DNA of 23,974 bases from Cytophagales bacterium (GTDB lineage Bacteria; Bacteroidota; Bacteroidia; Cytophagales; UBA9547). The notes under the pieces were generated by a model, which made no database searches, was not told the DNA's origin, and was given only the letters and a program-made list of their open reading frames with translations. How positions within the stretch are numbered: position 1 is the stretch's first letter; each line of letters begins with the position of its first letter. The translations under genes and the position numbers were made by a program. Positions 6,751 to 14,545 of this stretch are shown one piece after another. Location: assembly GCA_025360395.1 (NCBI GenBank), contig JANYCH010000194.1, positions 1 through 23,974 of the forward strand, written 5' to 3'.

Positions 6751-8454
6751 CACCACAGGCTGCTTTGTTTTACTGAATAATTGTTCAATTTCTTTTAACC
6801 CGAAAGCGTTGAGGCAATTACTTTTGGTCAACCCTCCTTTTCGGGCTACGCAAACCCCGTAATACATATTGTAGATTTCATCAATATGGTGAGCATCAGG
6901 ATTTATGGAAAGCATCGCTCCCTTTTCTAGTGCATATGGTATCCACCTCCAGTCTATGTCTAATCTATAAGGATTGGCATTTATTTCTATGCAAACTCCA
7001 TTTTCCACACAAGCATCAATAACTTTTTTATGGTCGATTTTGTATCCCGGCCTTCGGAGCAATAATCTTCCTGTTGGATGGCCTAATATAGTGGTATATT
7101 GGTTTTCTATCGCCTTAATTAATCTCTGTGTTGCCTTTGTTTCATCCATTTTAAAACCTGAATGAATTGAAGCAACTACATAATCAAAAGTCTTCAAGAT
7201 TTCATCTTCATAATCCAAGCTTCCGTCAGTAAGAATATCAGATTCTATGCCTTTGATGATTTTAAATGGAGCAAGTTTTTTGTTTAGTTCGTCTATTTCC
7301 TTTTGTTGTTTTAATACCTTGTCTTCATACATACCTCCAGCATATTGCGCCGACTTGCTGTGATCTGCTACACCGAAATATTCTAAGCCTAATGAGATAC
7401 ATTTCTCTGCCATTTGCAGTAGTGTATGTTCACCATCAGAATAAGTAGTATGATTATGAAGTGTTCCCTTTAAATCAGTATACAAGACCAGTGATGTTGG
7501 GTCATTTATAATTCTCTTGTTCTTTTCATCAAACTCGAGGACACCCTCTCTTAATTCAGGTAGAATAACCGGAAACCCAATTGAAGCATAAGCTTGCACT
7601 TCGTCTGGAAAATTGTTTTTCCTGAAATATTTGAATAAACTTCCCTTTTCGCTTATTATATGTTCTAAATGCTCATGGGCAGAGGAATCTATAATGAGCT
7701 TACTTCCAAACTCTTCAGCTTTACAAACTTTTATCTCTACCTTAATTCCTGAAGGCAAGGCTTTTCCCCGCCATGAATAAGGGCTGCTTTGTTTAACAGA
7801 TTTTTCTAATCCTGGAATCTGGTCAATAAACTCAAAAACTTTTTTAGGATTATTTTCTGCAACCAGGAATTGAAGCATTTCCACAGTTTCTAACAGACGT
7901 CTTGTTTCCCCGCTTAATGAGTAAGTAAAACCTGATGTGGATAAATATTCTTCAATAATTTGCGCAACCGGTTCTACGTCAGCATAATATATGCGACCCT
8001 CCTGTTCTAAGAGAAAAACAATATTTTCCAGGATCGTTTGTTGGGTTTTTTCACCAAATCCTTTTAACTGGCAGATTTTATCCTCTTCACAGGCTTCGTA
8101 AAGTTTTTCTATCCCTTCAATACCTGCCTCTTTCCAGATTATTCTTACTTTCTTAGGGCCAATACCTTTTATTCCCAGCATTTTCACCACACCATGAGGG
8201 GTAGTTGAAATCAGATTTTCAAGATCGGTAAAAGTACCAGTGGTTTTTATTTCTTCAATTTTAGAAAGTATGCTTTTGCCAAAACCACCTGTCTTTTCTA
8301 ATTCAGATGCTGATAAATCTAAAATATTATCCGAAACCTTATCAATAGCAAAAACGGCATCGTTATAAGCTTTGGTTTTAAAGGGATTTTCTTCATGCAA
8401 CTCCATTAAAGAAGCTGTAAGCTTAAACATCTTGGAGATTTCACGGTTGGTCAT
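6748..8454 (-). CDS. polX: PolX-type protein: HhH plus degenerate polymerase domain plus PHP phosphoesterase
   Basis: Bacterial PolX joins a family X polymerase to a PHP 3'-5' exonuclease and acts in base-excision repair. Here the 568 residues show an N-terminal 8-kDa-like helical region, helix-hairpin-helix segments (GGFGKSIL 56-63, IKGIGPKKV 95-103, LKGFGEKT 130-137), a palm-like region about 160-310, and a C-terminal PHP domain from 329. The PHP metal ligands are all present: HNHTTYSD (H333, H335, D340), H365, E404 in GIESD, H431, H459 and NPDAHH (D520, H522). The polymerase acidic residues are not. Where PolX has GDID after its G-S-x-R motif, this protein reads SGETRRLLETVEMLQFL (181-197), and the third aspartate position reads KVEIKV (238-243). 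It is therefore probably a nuclease or phosphoesterase rather than a polymerase. TATTTTTG at 8495-8502 may be its -7 box. Confidence 0.88.
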   Translation of the reverse strand: MTNREISKMFKLTASLMELHEENPFKTKAYNDAVFAIDKVSDNILDLSASELEKTGGFGKSILSKIEEIKTTGTFTDLENLISTTPHGVVKMLGIKGIGPKKVRIIWKEAGIEGIEKLYEACEEDKICQLKGFGEKTQQTILENIVFLLEQEGRIYYADVEPVAQIIEEYLSTSGFTYSLSGETRRLLETVEMLQFLVAENNPKKVFEFIDQIPGLEKSVKQSSPYSWRGKALPSGIKVEIKVCKAEEFGSKLIIDSSAHEHLEHIISEKGSLFKYFRKNNFPDEVQAYASIGFPVILPELREGVLEFDEKNKRIINDPTSLVLYTDLKGTLHNHTTYSDGEHTLLQMAEKCISLGLEYFGVADHSKSAQYAGGMYEDKVLKQQKEIDELNKKLAPFKIIKGIESDILTDGSLDYEDEILKTFDYVVASIHSGFKMDETKATQRLIKAIENQYTTILGHPTGRLLLRRPGYKIDHKKVIDACVENGVCIEINANPYRLDIDWRWIPYALEKGAMLSINPDAHHIDEIYNMYYGVCVARKGGLTKSNCLNAFGLKEIEQLFSKTKQPVV

Positions 8455-8519
8455 ATGCCAAAATTTAAGATACCAGATTAATCCAGAAATGAACCAAAAA
8501 TAAGCTTGCCAAAAATCTT

Positions 8520-9908
8520 TTAATCGTGCCTTCTTCTAACAAACCATTTGCTGTTAGATATTACGCCTACAGTTGCAAGCCAATAATTTTCTTTCATGAG
8601 ATTAGCAGAAATGGTACCGCGTTCACCATAAGCAAGGGAAACATTCAAAGTAACTCCTGTTTTAGGAAACACCAATCCTGCGCCTAAAGATGCCTGAACT
8701 TGTGAGATTTTCTGGCCTAGGATTTCATAAGGAAGAATTTCTGCTTTGATACCGCCTCTGTAAGCCACCCTTTTATAATATTTTGTACTGTTATAATCAG
8801 GAATGAATTCAGTACCAAATGCCAGACCTTGTTGGTTTACTGACCTACTGTTATATTGATTATAACTGTAGCTACTCCAATTTGTAAAATTATAGTCCAG
8901 AACAAAAGATATTTTATTGGGCTGATAAAGAGAAAAACCAATTCTTAAGGAAGCAGGTAATTTATAATTCTGAATTTTTCCTGATTGTATTGTGTCTGAT
9001 CTATAAGCAAAATAGTCATAATATCCATTTATAGGTTCGTATGCATAAGTATATTGCATAAACCTTTGCAATTCTTGTGCAGAAAGAGTTTTAAAAAAGG
9101 ATCCAGTTATACCAATACCATAAAACCAGCTTTTAGTTGTTGATATAACTTCAGCTTTTTTTTGAAAGCCAAGAGAATCCTTTACTCCAATGACAGTATC
9201 AGTGAGCATTAAATCGGCCTTATTATTTTTAATTTCTCTTGTGATGAGTATTCCAGGGGATATCCTCAAATGTTGTTCATATCTTTCTGTAGTATAGATA
9301 AACCTACTTTTACCTACATCTTCAGTTCTATTTTCGTAAACAGATTGTCCCATTACAACACCGGCATTTATACCCATCAAAAGCCAGTCCTTGTAATTAT
9401 ATGCCGCTCCGAGGAAAAAATCTGATAATCCGCCAGAACCAGTTGACGAATAGTTGTAGAACTTAGAATTAAGAGGATTGTTGTTGTTATCTCTGGCAGC
9501 CTGCTGATCTGCATCCTTATATGATATAGAACTAAAGGGTTTTGCCCCCAATTGAACAATAACCCTTTTGTGCAAAGGCAAAGCAAGAGAAATGTATTGA
9601 ATATTAGCTGAAACGCCTGTTTGGGCTAGTTCTTTGGAAGTGAGGTAGCGTGTACGTTTTCCGGCCAAGTCAAATTCAAAATTGGTATATTTAAGGACTG
9701 CAAGTGCTGCAGGATTTAAAGCATTTATCTGAAACTGGTTATAGGATGCTACGCCTGCTCCTCCCATACCATTATTTCTACTTGAACCTGGTTCGGCTAT
9801 ATCGCCAATTCCAATCCTGCTGTAAGAAGATAAACCAAGATTTTGTGACTGAACCGAAAGAGCTAATCCAAAAATGAAGAAAAAGGCAATAAATTTATTT
9901 AGGAGCAT
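8520..9908 (-). CDS. Outer-membrane barrel protein (FadL/PorV-like style) overlapping coaX
   Basis: The N-terminus MLLNKFIAFFFIFGLALSVQ followed by SQ is a Sec signal peptide. The next segment, LGLSSYSRIGIGDIAEPGSS, then MGGAGVASYNQFQINALNPA, resembles the N-terminal plug region of Bacteroidota FadL/PorV-like barrels, where N-P-A is common. Repeated amphipathic strands with aromatic ends follow, up to LATVGVISNSKWF near the C-terminus. It overlaps coaX by 14 bases, so the two are translationally coupled in one transcript. A link between coenzyme A synthesis and this barrel is not implied by sequence; the arrangement is probably just an operon. Outer-membrane location is confident, substrate unknown. 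Confidence 0.82.
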   Translation of the reverse strand: MLLNKFIAFFFIFGLALSVQSQNLGLSSYSRIGIGDIAEPGSSRNNGMGGAGVASYNQFQINALNPAALAVLKYTNFEFDLAGKRTRYLTSKELAQTGVSANIQYISLALPLHKRVIVQLGAKPFSSISYKDADQQAARDNNNNPLNSKFYNYSSTGSGGLSDFFLGAAYNYKDWLLMGINAGVVMGQSVYENRTEDVGKSRFIYTTERYEQHLRISPGILITREIKNNKADLMLTDTVIGVKDSLGFQKKAEVISTTKSWFYGIGITGSFFKTLSAQELQRFMQYTYAYEPINGYYDYFAYRSDTIQSGKIQNYKLPASLRIGFSLYQPNKISFVLDYNFTNWSSYSYNQYNSRSVNQQGLAFGTEFIPDYNSTKYYKRVAYRGGIKAEILPYEILGQKISQVQASLGAGLVFPKTGVTLNVSLAYGERGTISANLMKENYWLATVGVISNSKWFVRRRHD

Positions 9909-10620
9909 TATAAAGCAGCGAATGATTCAAACCGATCAATACTAAATCGGGAAACGCAAATATGGTTCCTTTTATTTTACTTTCAAAAAATGAACTGTCA
10001 CCTCCACAAAGGATTACGATCAATCCTGGATATAATTGCCCATATTTTTCTATCACACCCTGTATTTCATAAACCATCCCATTTTGCACTCCCGATCTGA
10101 TACTGGAGCCGGTATCATACCCTACAACAGGCGTATTCATTTCCGGTGTTAACAGGGGTAATTTTGCTGTAAAATAATTTAAAGCTTTAAATCTCATAAG
10201 TAGCCCGGGAGAAATGGCCCCCCCAAGATATTCACCTTCTGAAGTTATGAGATCAAAGGTAATGCAGGTACCCGCATCAATAACAAGGCAATTTTGACCT
10301 GGGAAAACAGACGTTGCCCCTACAACTGACGCCAATCTGTCCTTACCTAAGGTTTGGGGTGTTCTATAAGAGTTTTTTACCGGAATGCTTAACCCTGGAT
10401 TAAACATAACAATGTGACTTGCCGAAAAAGCATTTTGAATTTCCGGTTCATTCGCTCTTACACTTGAAATGATAACATTTGAGAAGTTTTTATCAAGGAA
10501 CCAGGAAATCAAAGCTTCATGGTTTTCAAAAACTTTTTTTTCCTTCAGTTCATAACCTTCAAATACTGCTGCTTTTATGAGCGTGTTCCCAATATCAATG
10601 CATAAATTCTGATTCATCAT
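9895..10620 (-). CDS. coaX: Type III pantothenate kinase
   Basis: Phosphorylates pantothenate, the first step of coenzyme A synthesis; cytosolic, ASKHA fold. Diagnostic motifs in the 241 residues: DIGNT (9-13) for phosphate binding, TPQTLGKDRLAS (87-98) corresponding to the family's G-x-D-R motif, DAGTCITFD (115-123) with the catalytic Asp, and GGAISPG (133-139). Length is normal. Two ATG codons are adjacent (10618-10620 and 10615-10617); either could start. The gene sits downstream of the efflux pump terminator and overlaps the next gene by 14 bases. Confidence 0.95.
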   Translation of the reverse strand: MMNQNLCIDIGNTLIKAAVFEGYELKEKKVFENHEALISWFLDKNFSNVIISSVRANEPEIQNAFSASHIVMFNPGLSIPVKNSYRTPQTLGKDRLASVVGATSVFPGQNCLVIDAGTCITFDLITSEGEYLGGAISPGLLMRFKALNYFTAKLPLLTPEMNTPVVGYDTGSSIRSGVQNGMVYEIQGVIEKYGQLYPGLIVILCGGDSSFFESKIKGTIFAFPDLVLIGLNHSLLYNAPK

Positions 10621-10637
10621 ACAACGAATTTAAAATA

Positions 10638-10669
10638 AAAAAGCCTTACTGAAACCAGTAAAGCTTTTT
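10638..10669 (-). terminator. Intrinsic terminator of the efflux operon
   Basis: AAAAAGC (10638-10644) pairs with GCTTTTT (10663-10669) and TTACTG (10646-10651) with CAGTAA (10656-10661) across one C:A mismatch, with an AAAC loop. The A-run at 10637-10642 provides the U tract for leftward transcripts. It separates the pump from coaX. Confidence 0.85.
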
Positions 10670-10726
10670 CAATATAGAACAGATTGTTTAAACTTTTTCT
10701 TTTTAGAAACCGGATTTCCCTCTGAA

Positions 10727-13700
10727 TTAATAAATCTCCAAAGGAATATTTGAAGCCTGATGTTCTGCTACAACAGGTTTTCTGTTTTTATACACTCTCA
10801 ATTTGATTTTATACACCAGCAGATACATAACAGGTACCAGGATCAAAGTAAGGAACGTTGCGAATCCCAAACCGAAAATCATGGTCCAGGACAATGGTCC
10901 CCAGAAGGCAACGCTGTCACCTCCGAAGAACAAATGCGGGTTCAGGTCAGTGAACAAGGTAACGAAGTCAATGTTAAGTCCAACTGCAAGCGGTACAAGA
11001 CCCAAAATCGTTGCGGATGCCGTCATTAATACCGGTGTCATCCTTGTCCTTCCTGCATGGATAATAGCCTCAAGAGTTGGCATGCCTTGTTTTTCTAATA
11101 CCTCAGTGAACTCTACCATCAAAATACCATTTCTTACTACGATACCGGCAAGGGCCACTATTCCGATCCCTGTCATGAATATGGAAACTTCCATATCGAA
11201 AATGTAGAAACCAAGAAACACCCCGATCATACTGAAGAAGATCTCTGTAAGGATGATGAGCGGTTTGCTGATAGAATTGAACTGCAATACCAAAATCAAA
11301 AGAATGATCCCGATTGAAATCAACATGGCCGTTCCGATGAAATTAGATGTTTCAGCCTGGTCTTCCTGCTCACCTGTCATTTTTATAGAAACACTTTCAG
11401 GAGCCGGGAAATCAGGCAAGGCTTTCTGAATATCGGCCACTACCTGGTTATTGGAAAAACCTGCCAGGATGTTAGAAGCAACTGTAATTACCCTTTTCTG
11501 GTTCTTGCGGTTGATACCACCATAGGTATTGGAATAGTGGACCTTAGCAAAAGATGAAAAAGGAATCTGACGGATTACCCCACCCATGTTCATGTCCCTG
11601 TAAGTGATCTTGGAATTAAGCAATGACTCAATATCTTTCCTTTGATCTTCTTTGAACCTCAGGTAAATATCGTACTCATCATTATCTTCCCTGTATTTGG
11701 ATATTTCTTTACCAAACAAGGCAGTCCTTATTTCCAATGCGATCTGAGCGGTAGAAACGCCTTCTCTGTTCGCCTTTTCTCTGTCAATCTCCACCACGAT
11801 TTCAGGATTATTTTTAAGTACGTCAGATTTCAGTTCTTCAATTCCGCCAACGCCTTTTTCATTTAAATACCTGATCAGCTGTTCTGAAGTTTTGATCAGT
11901 TCATCATAATCATCTCCTGCAACTTCTATGTTGACAGGCTTACCTGTTGGCGGACCACCTTTTTCCTGGTCAACAATAATGGTAGCTCCCGGAATGCCTT
12001 TTACCACTTTCCTGAAAGCACTTAAATATTCAGCTGTTGATTTTCCATTTCTTTTGGAGAACTCAACAAACGCTACGGTCACTTTTCCTTTGTGTGGAGT
12101 AGTTGACATGTCTAAGACATTAGGATCCCCTGCATTTTTTCCAACGTTGGAAATGACAGATTCCACCATGGAGTTTTTAGTCCCCAACACTCCCATCATC
12201 CTGTTTTCCACTATTTTGGTGATAGAATCTGTTATAACCTGGTCGGTACCAATAGGCATTTCTATGTAAGCGAAGATAAAGTTAGGCTCAGCCTGCGGGA
12301 AAAAGCTTGATCTGAGTTTTCCTGCCAGCATCAATGAGAAAAAGAACAGGGCTACAGTTGCTATAAGCAAAAATATGGGTCTGTACCTTGTTAAACTCCA
12401 TGTCAGCAGCTTGGCATATCCATTTTGCACTTTTGGCCACCATTTGTCCTGGAAAGAGGTGATCATTCCACCAAGGATAAATTTATTAAGCAGCACCAGT
12501 GCGTAAATGGTAATGGTAAAATTGCCCATTCCATGATTCCCAGCTATGTAAAATATGGCTGCAAGTGCTAAGAAAACCAAAGAGGTGATCTTAAAGCTTT
12601 TGGTGATTTTTTTACTTTCATGGTGATCATGAGGCTTCATTGTGTCAACCGCAAAAACAGGGTTGAATATGTATGCGGAGATCAAAGAAGAAAACAACAT
12701 GACAATCAGCGTCACAGGAAGGAACCAGATGAACTTACCGGTCACTCCCGGCATAAACATCAATGGAAAGAAAGGTGCAAGGGTCGTAAGAGTTCCTGAC
12801 AACACCGGTAAAAACACCTCTCCTGCGGCTTCCTTGGCTGCCTGTTTGATGGGTTTCTTCCCGTTTTCAAATATCCTGTGCGTGTTTTCTATTACCACGA
12901 TGGCATCATCCACCACAATTCCCAAGGCAAGAAGAATCGAAAATAACACAATCATGTTCATTGTGATATTTTTGTCGGCTAGTAAACCCCATACTGGAAG
13001 TCCCATTGAAAATGTAATGAACATTGAAATAGGAACAGACAAACCAACGAACATAGCGTTGGTTGTTCCCATGAAAAACATCAGGATGATAGTAACCAGT
13101 ATAAATCCGATGATGATGGTGTTATTTAAGTCATGTAAGGTAACCCTGGTGGTAGCAGACTGGTCGCCAGTAATTGTAATTTTCAGGTCAGAAGGAAAAT
13201 TCTTTTCCTTCATTTCATCTATAATGGCTTCTATTTTATCAGCCGCATTGATCAGGTTTTCCCCGCTTCTTTTAATGACGTTCAGCGTAATTACATTCTG
13301 ACCTTCCAGGCGGGCAAAACTTTCTTTCTCCTTGTGAGAATCTTCAATGGTCGCGATGTCCTTTAAATAGATTTGAGCACCTGAACCGGAACGGATGATG
13401 ATATTTTCCAGTTGCAAAGGAGTATCGAATTCACCTTTAATAGAGATATTTCTTTTTTGTCCGTTTACACTTAATAAACCACCGGAGATGGTCATGTTTT
13501 CATACGCAACAGCCCTTTCGACGTCACCCAAAGTAACATCGGCAGCTTCCATTTTATATTTGTCCACATTGATCTGGATCTCCCTGTCCAATGCACCCAC
13601 CAGGTCCACCCTGGTAATTTCTTTCATAGACTCAATCCGGTCTTCCAGGTCTTCAGAGAACTTTTTAAGTTTATCCAGGTCATAGTTTCCGGACACGTTA

Positions 13701-14134
13701 ACGTTCATGATCGGAACCTGGGAAACGTCTACTTCAATTACCTGAGGATCTTTTTCAAGGTCCTGTGGCAATTCATTATCAGCTTTATCAATTGCATCCT
13801 TTACCCTTTGTTTGGCAACAGGAATATCCACGTTCGTGTTAAATTCTACTGTTATACTTGAGTAATCCTGGTAAGAAGTACTTTTGATATTTTTCACACC
13901 TACAACGGCCTTTAATTCTTTTTCAAGAGGCTTAGTGATGGTGTTCTCCATGTCAGCCGGCGCAGTACCGGGATGGATGGTGATCACATACATTTGCGGA
14001 AAAACAATTTCAGGGAACTGTTCCTTGGGCGCTGACTGGTAAGCCATAAACCCGGCAATTGATAAAAAAACTGCTAGCACATAAATACTGGTCTTATTAT
14101 CAATTGACCAGCTGCTTGGTTTAAATTCTTTCAT
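10727..14134 (-). CDS. RND efflux pump permease (HAE1/AcrB-like)
   Basis: Inner-membrane proton-driven drug or hydrophobic-compound exporter of a tripartite system. The 1135 residues follow the AcrB plan: TM1 at about 16-33, periplasmic porter domain, TM2-6 at about 338-490, second porter domain, and TM8-12 at the C-terminal end. The TM4 proton-relay pair is present as GIVVDDAIVVIENTHRI (Asp409, Asp410, matching AcrB Asp407/408). At the place of AcrB Lys940 the TM10 motif reads GIVVRNGILMVEF, an Arg. The TM6-TM7 linker is about 45 residues longer than in AcrB and contains two hydrophobic helices (about 514-531 and 540-556). It belongs to the regulator-channel-adaptor-pump operon but is separated from the adaptor by a four-helix-bundle gene and a dispersed repeat ending six bases from its ATG. 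Substrate unknown. Confidence 0.94.
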   Translation of the reverse strand: MKEFKPSSWSIDNKTSIYVLAVFLSIAGFMAYQSAPKEQFPEIVFPQMYVITIHPGTAPADMENTITKPLEKELKAVVGVKNIKSTSYQDYSSITVEFNTNVDIPVAKQRVKDAIDKADNELPQDLEKDPQVIEVDVSQVPIMNVNVSGNYDLDKLKKFSEDLEDRIESMKEITRVDLVGALDREIQINVDKYKMEAADVTLGDVERAVAYENMTISGGLLSVNGQKRNISIKGEFDTPLQLENIIIRSGSGAQIYLKDIATIEDSHKEKESFARLEGQNVITLNVIKRSGENLINAADKIEAIIDEMKEKNFPSDLKITITGDQSATTRVTLHDLNNTIIIGFILVTIILMFFMGTTNAMFVGLSVPISMFITFSMGLPVWGLLADKNITMNMIVLFSILLALGIVVDDAIVVIENTHRIFENGKKPIKQAAKEAAGEVFLPVLSGTLTTLAPFFPLMFMPGVTGKFIWFLPVTLIVMLFSSLISAYIFNPVFAVDTMKPHDHHESKKITKSFKITSLVFLALAAIFYIAGNHGMGNFTITIYALVLLNKFILGGMITSFQDKWWPKVQNGYAKLLTWSLTRYRPIFLLIATVALFFFSLMLAGKLRSSFFPQAEPNFIFAYIEMPIGTDQVITDSITKIVENRMMGVLGTKNSMVESVISNVGKNAGDPNVLDMSTTPHKGKVTVAFVEFSKRNGKSTAEYLSAFRKVVKGIPGATIIVDQEKGGPPTGKPVNIEVAGDDYDELIKTSEQLIRYLNEKGVGGIEELKSDVLKNNPEIVVEIDREKANREGVSTAQIALEIRTALFGKEISKYREDNDEYDIYLRFKEDQRKDIESLLNSKITYRDMNMGGVIRQIPFSSFAKVHYSNTYGGINRKNQKRVITVASNILAGFSNNQVVADIQKALPDFPAPESVSIKMTGEQEDQAETSNFIGTAMLISIGIILLILVLQFNSISKPLIILTEIFFSMIGVFLGFYIFDMEVSIFMTGIGIVALAGIVVRNGILMVEFTEVLEKQGMPTLEAIIHAGRTRMTPVLMTASATILGLVPLAVGLNIDFVTLFTDLNPHLFFGGDSVAFWGPLSWTMIFGLGFATFLTLILVPVMYLLVYKIKLRVYKNRKPVVAEHQASNIPLEIY

Positions 14135-14140
14135 GGTTTG

Positions 14141-14175
14141 AGTATTGCGTAGTGAGTATTGAGTATTGAGACTAG
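14141..14175 (+). repeat. Dispersed TAGTATTGAG repeat, copy C
   Basis: Plus strand AGTATTGCGTAGTGAGTATT, then GAGTATTGAGACTAG. It lies between the stop of the four-helix-bundle gene (TAG, complement at 14172-14174, inside the repeat) and the pump start codon at 14134. It occupies the position where a ribosome binding site would be. Confidence 0.72.
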
Positions 14176-14522
14176 CTTATTGACTTTAACAGACCGTAAA
14201 TCATTTTTTGAATATCATTTACTTTTAATATTAATTCGGTTGCTGAATTCTCTGTTATATATTTTAGTTCTTTGGCAATTATCAATTGAGTTTCTAATTC
14301 ACAAGATGAACCTGCAGAGTAGCTCAAGAATAATTTAAATTCCTTTCCACCATTCCTTCCGGCACCTTTTGCAATATTTGATGGTATGGACACTGCTGAT
14401 CTTTGTATTTGAGATGAAAGTCCGTATTTTTCTTCTTTAGGAAAATCCTGCGTGATTTTATACACTTCAGTTGCTAACTCTATAGATTGCTTCCAAACCC
14501 GGAGTTCCTTGTAGTTATGTAT
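14172..14522 (-). CDS. Four-helix-bundle protein (23S rRNA intervening-sequence type), start codon apparently ATA
   Basis: The translation matches the small four-helix-bundle family found in 23S rRNA intervening sequences and scattered in Bacteroidota genomes: HNYKELRVWKQSIELATEVY, then FPKEEKYGLSSQIQRSAVSI and PSNIAKGAGRNGGKEF with the family's SIPSNIAEGAGR-like signature. Family members usually open M-H-N-Y-K-E-L; here the codon before His is ATA (14520-14522), and no ATG, GTG or TTG lies between it and the upstream in-frame stop. The first standard start is a GTG at 14463-14465, which would remove 19 residues of helix 1. With ATA as start the length is 116 residues, normal for the family. 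Either the start was lost by a G-to-A change or initiation is non-standard. It interrupts the efflux operon between adaptor and pump. The function of the family is unsettled. Confidence 0.82.
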   Translation of the reverse strand: MHNYKELRVWKQSIELATEVYKITQDFPKEEKYGLSSQIQRSAVSIPSNIAKGAGRNGGKEFKLFLSYSAGSSCELETQLIIAKELKYITENSATELILKVNDIQKMIYGLLKSIS

Positions 14523-14527
14523 TGGAA

Positions 14528-14545
14528 TCGAAATACGAAATACTA
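14528..14545 (-). repeat. Diverged TAGTATT repeat, copy E, at the adaptor stop codon
   Basis: On the minus strand TAGTATTTCGTATTTCGA has the same TAGTATTnnGTATTnnG layout as the other copies. Its first TAG is the stop of the adaptor gene. With copy C it brackets the four-helix-bundle gene, both reading inward. Confidence 0.5.

Noticed and set aside
12642..13301. 219-codon open frame on the plus strand opposite the RND pump gene
   Set aside because: It lies wholly antisense to a certain gene, has no recognisable domain or signal, and its residues mirror the codon pattern of the pump.
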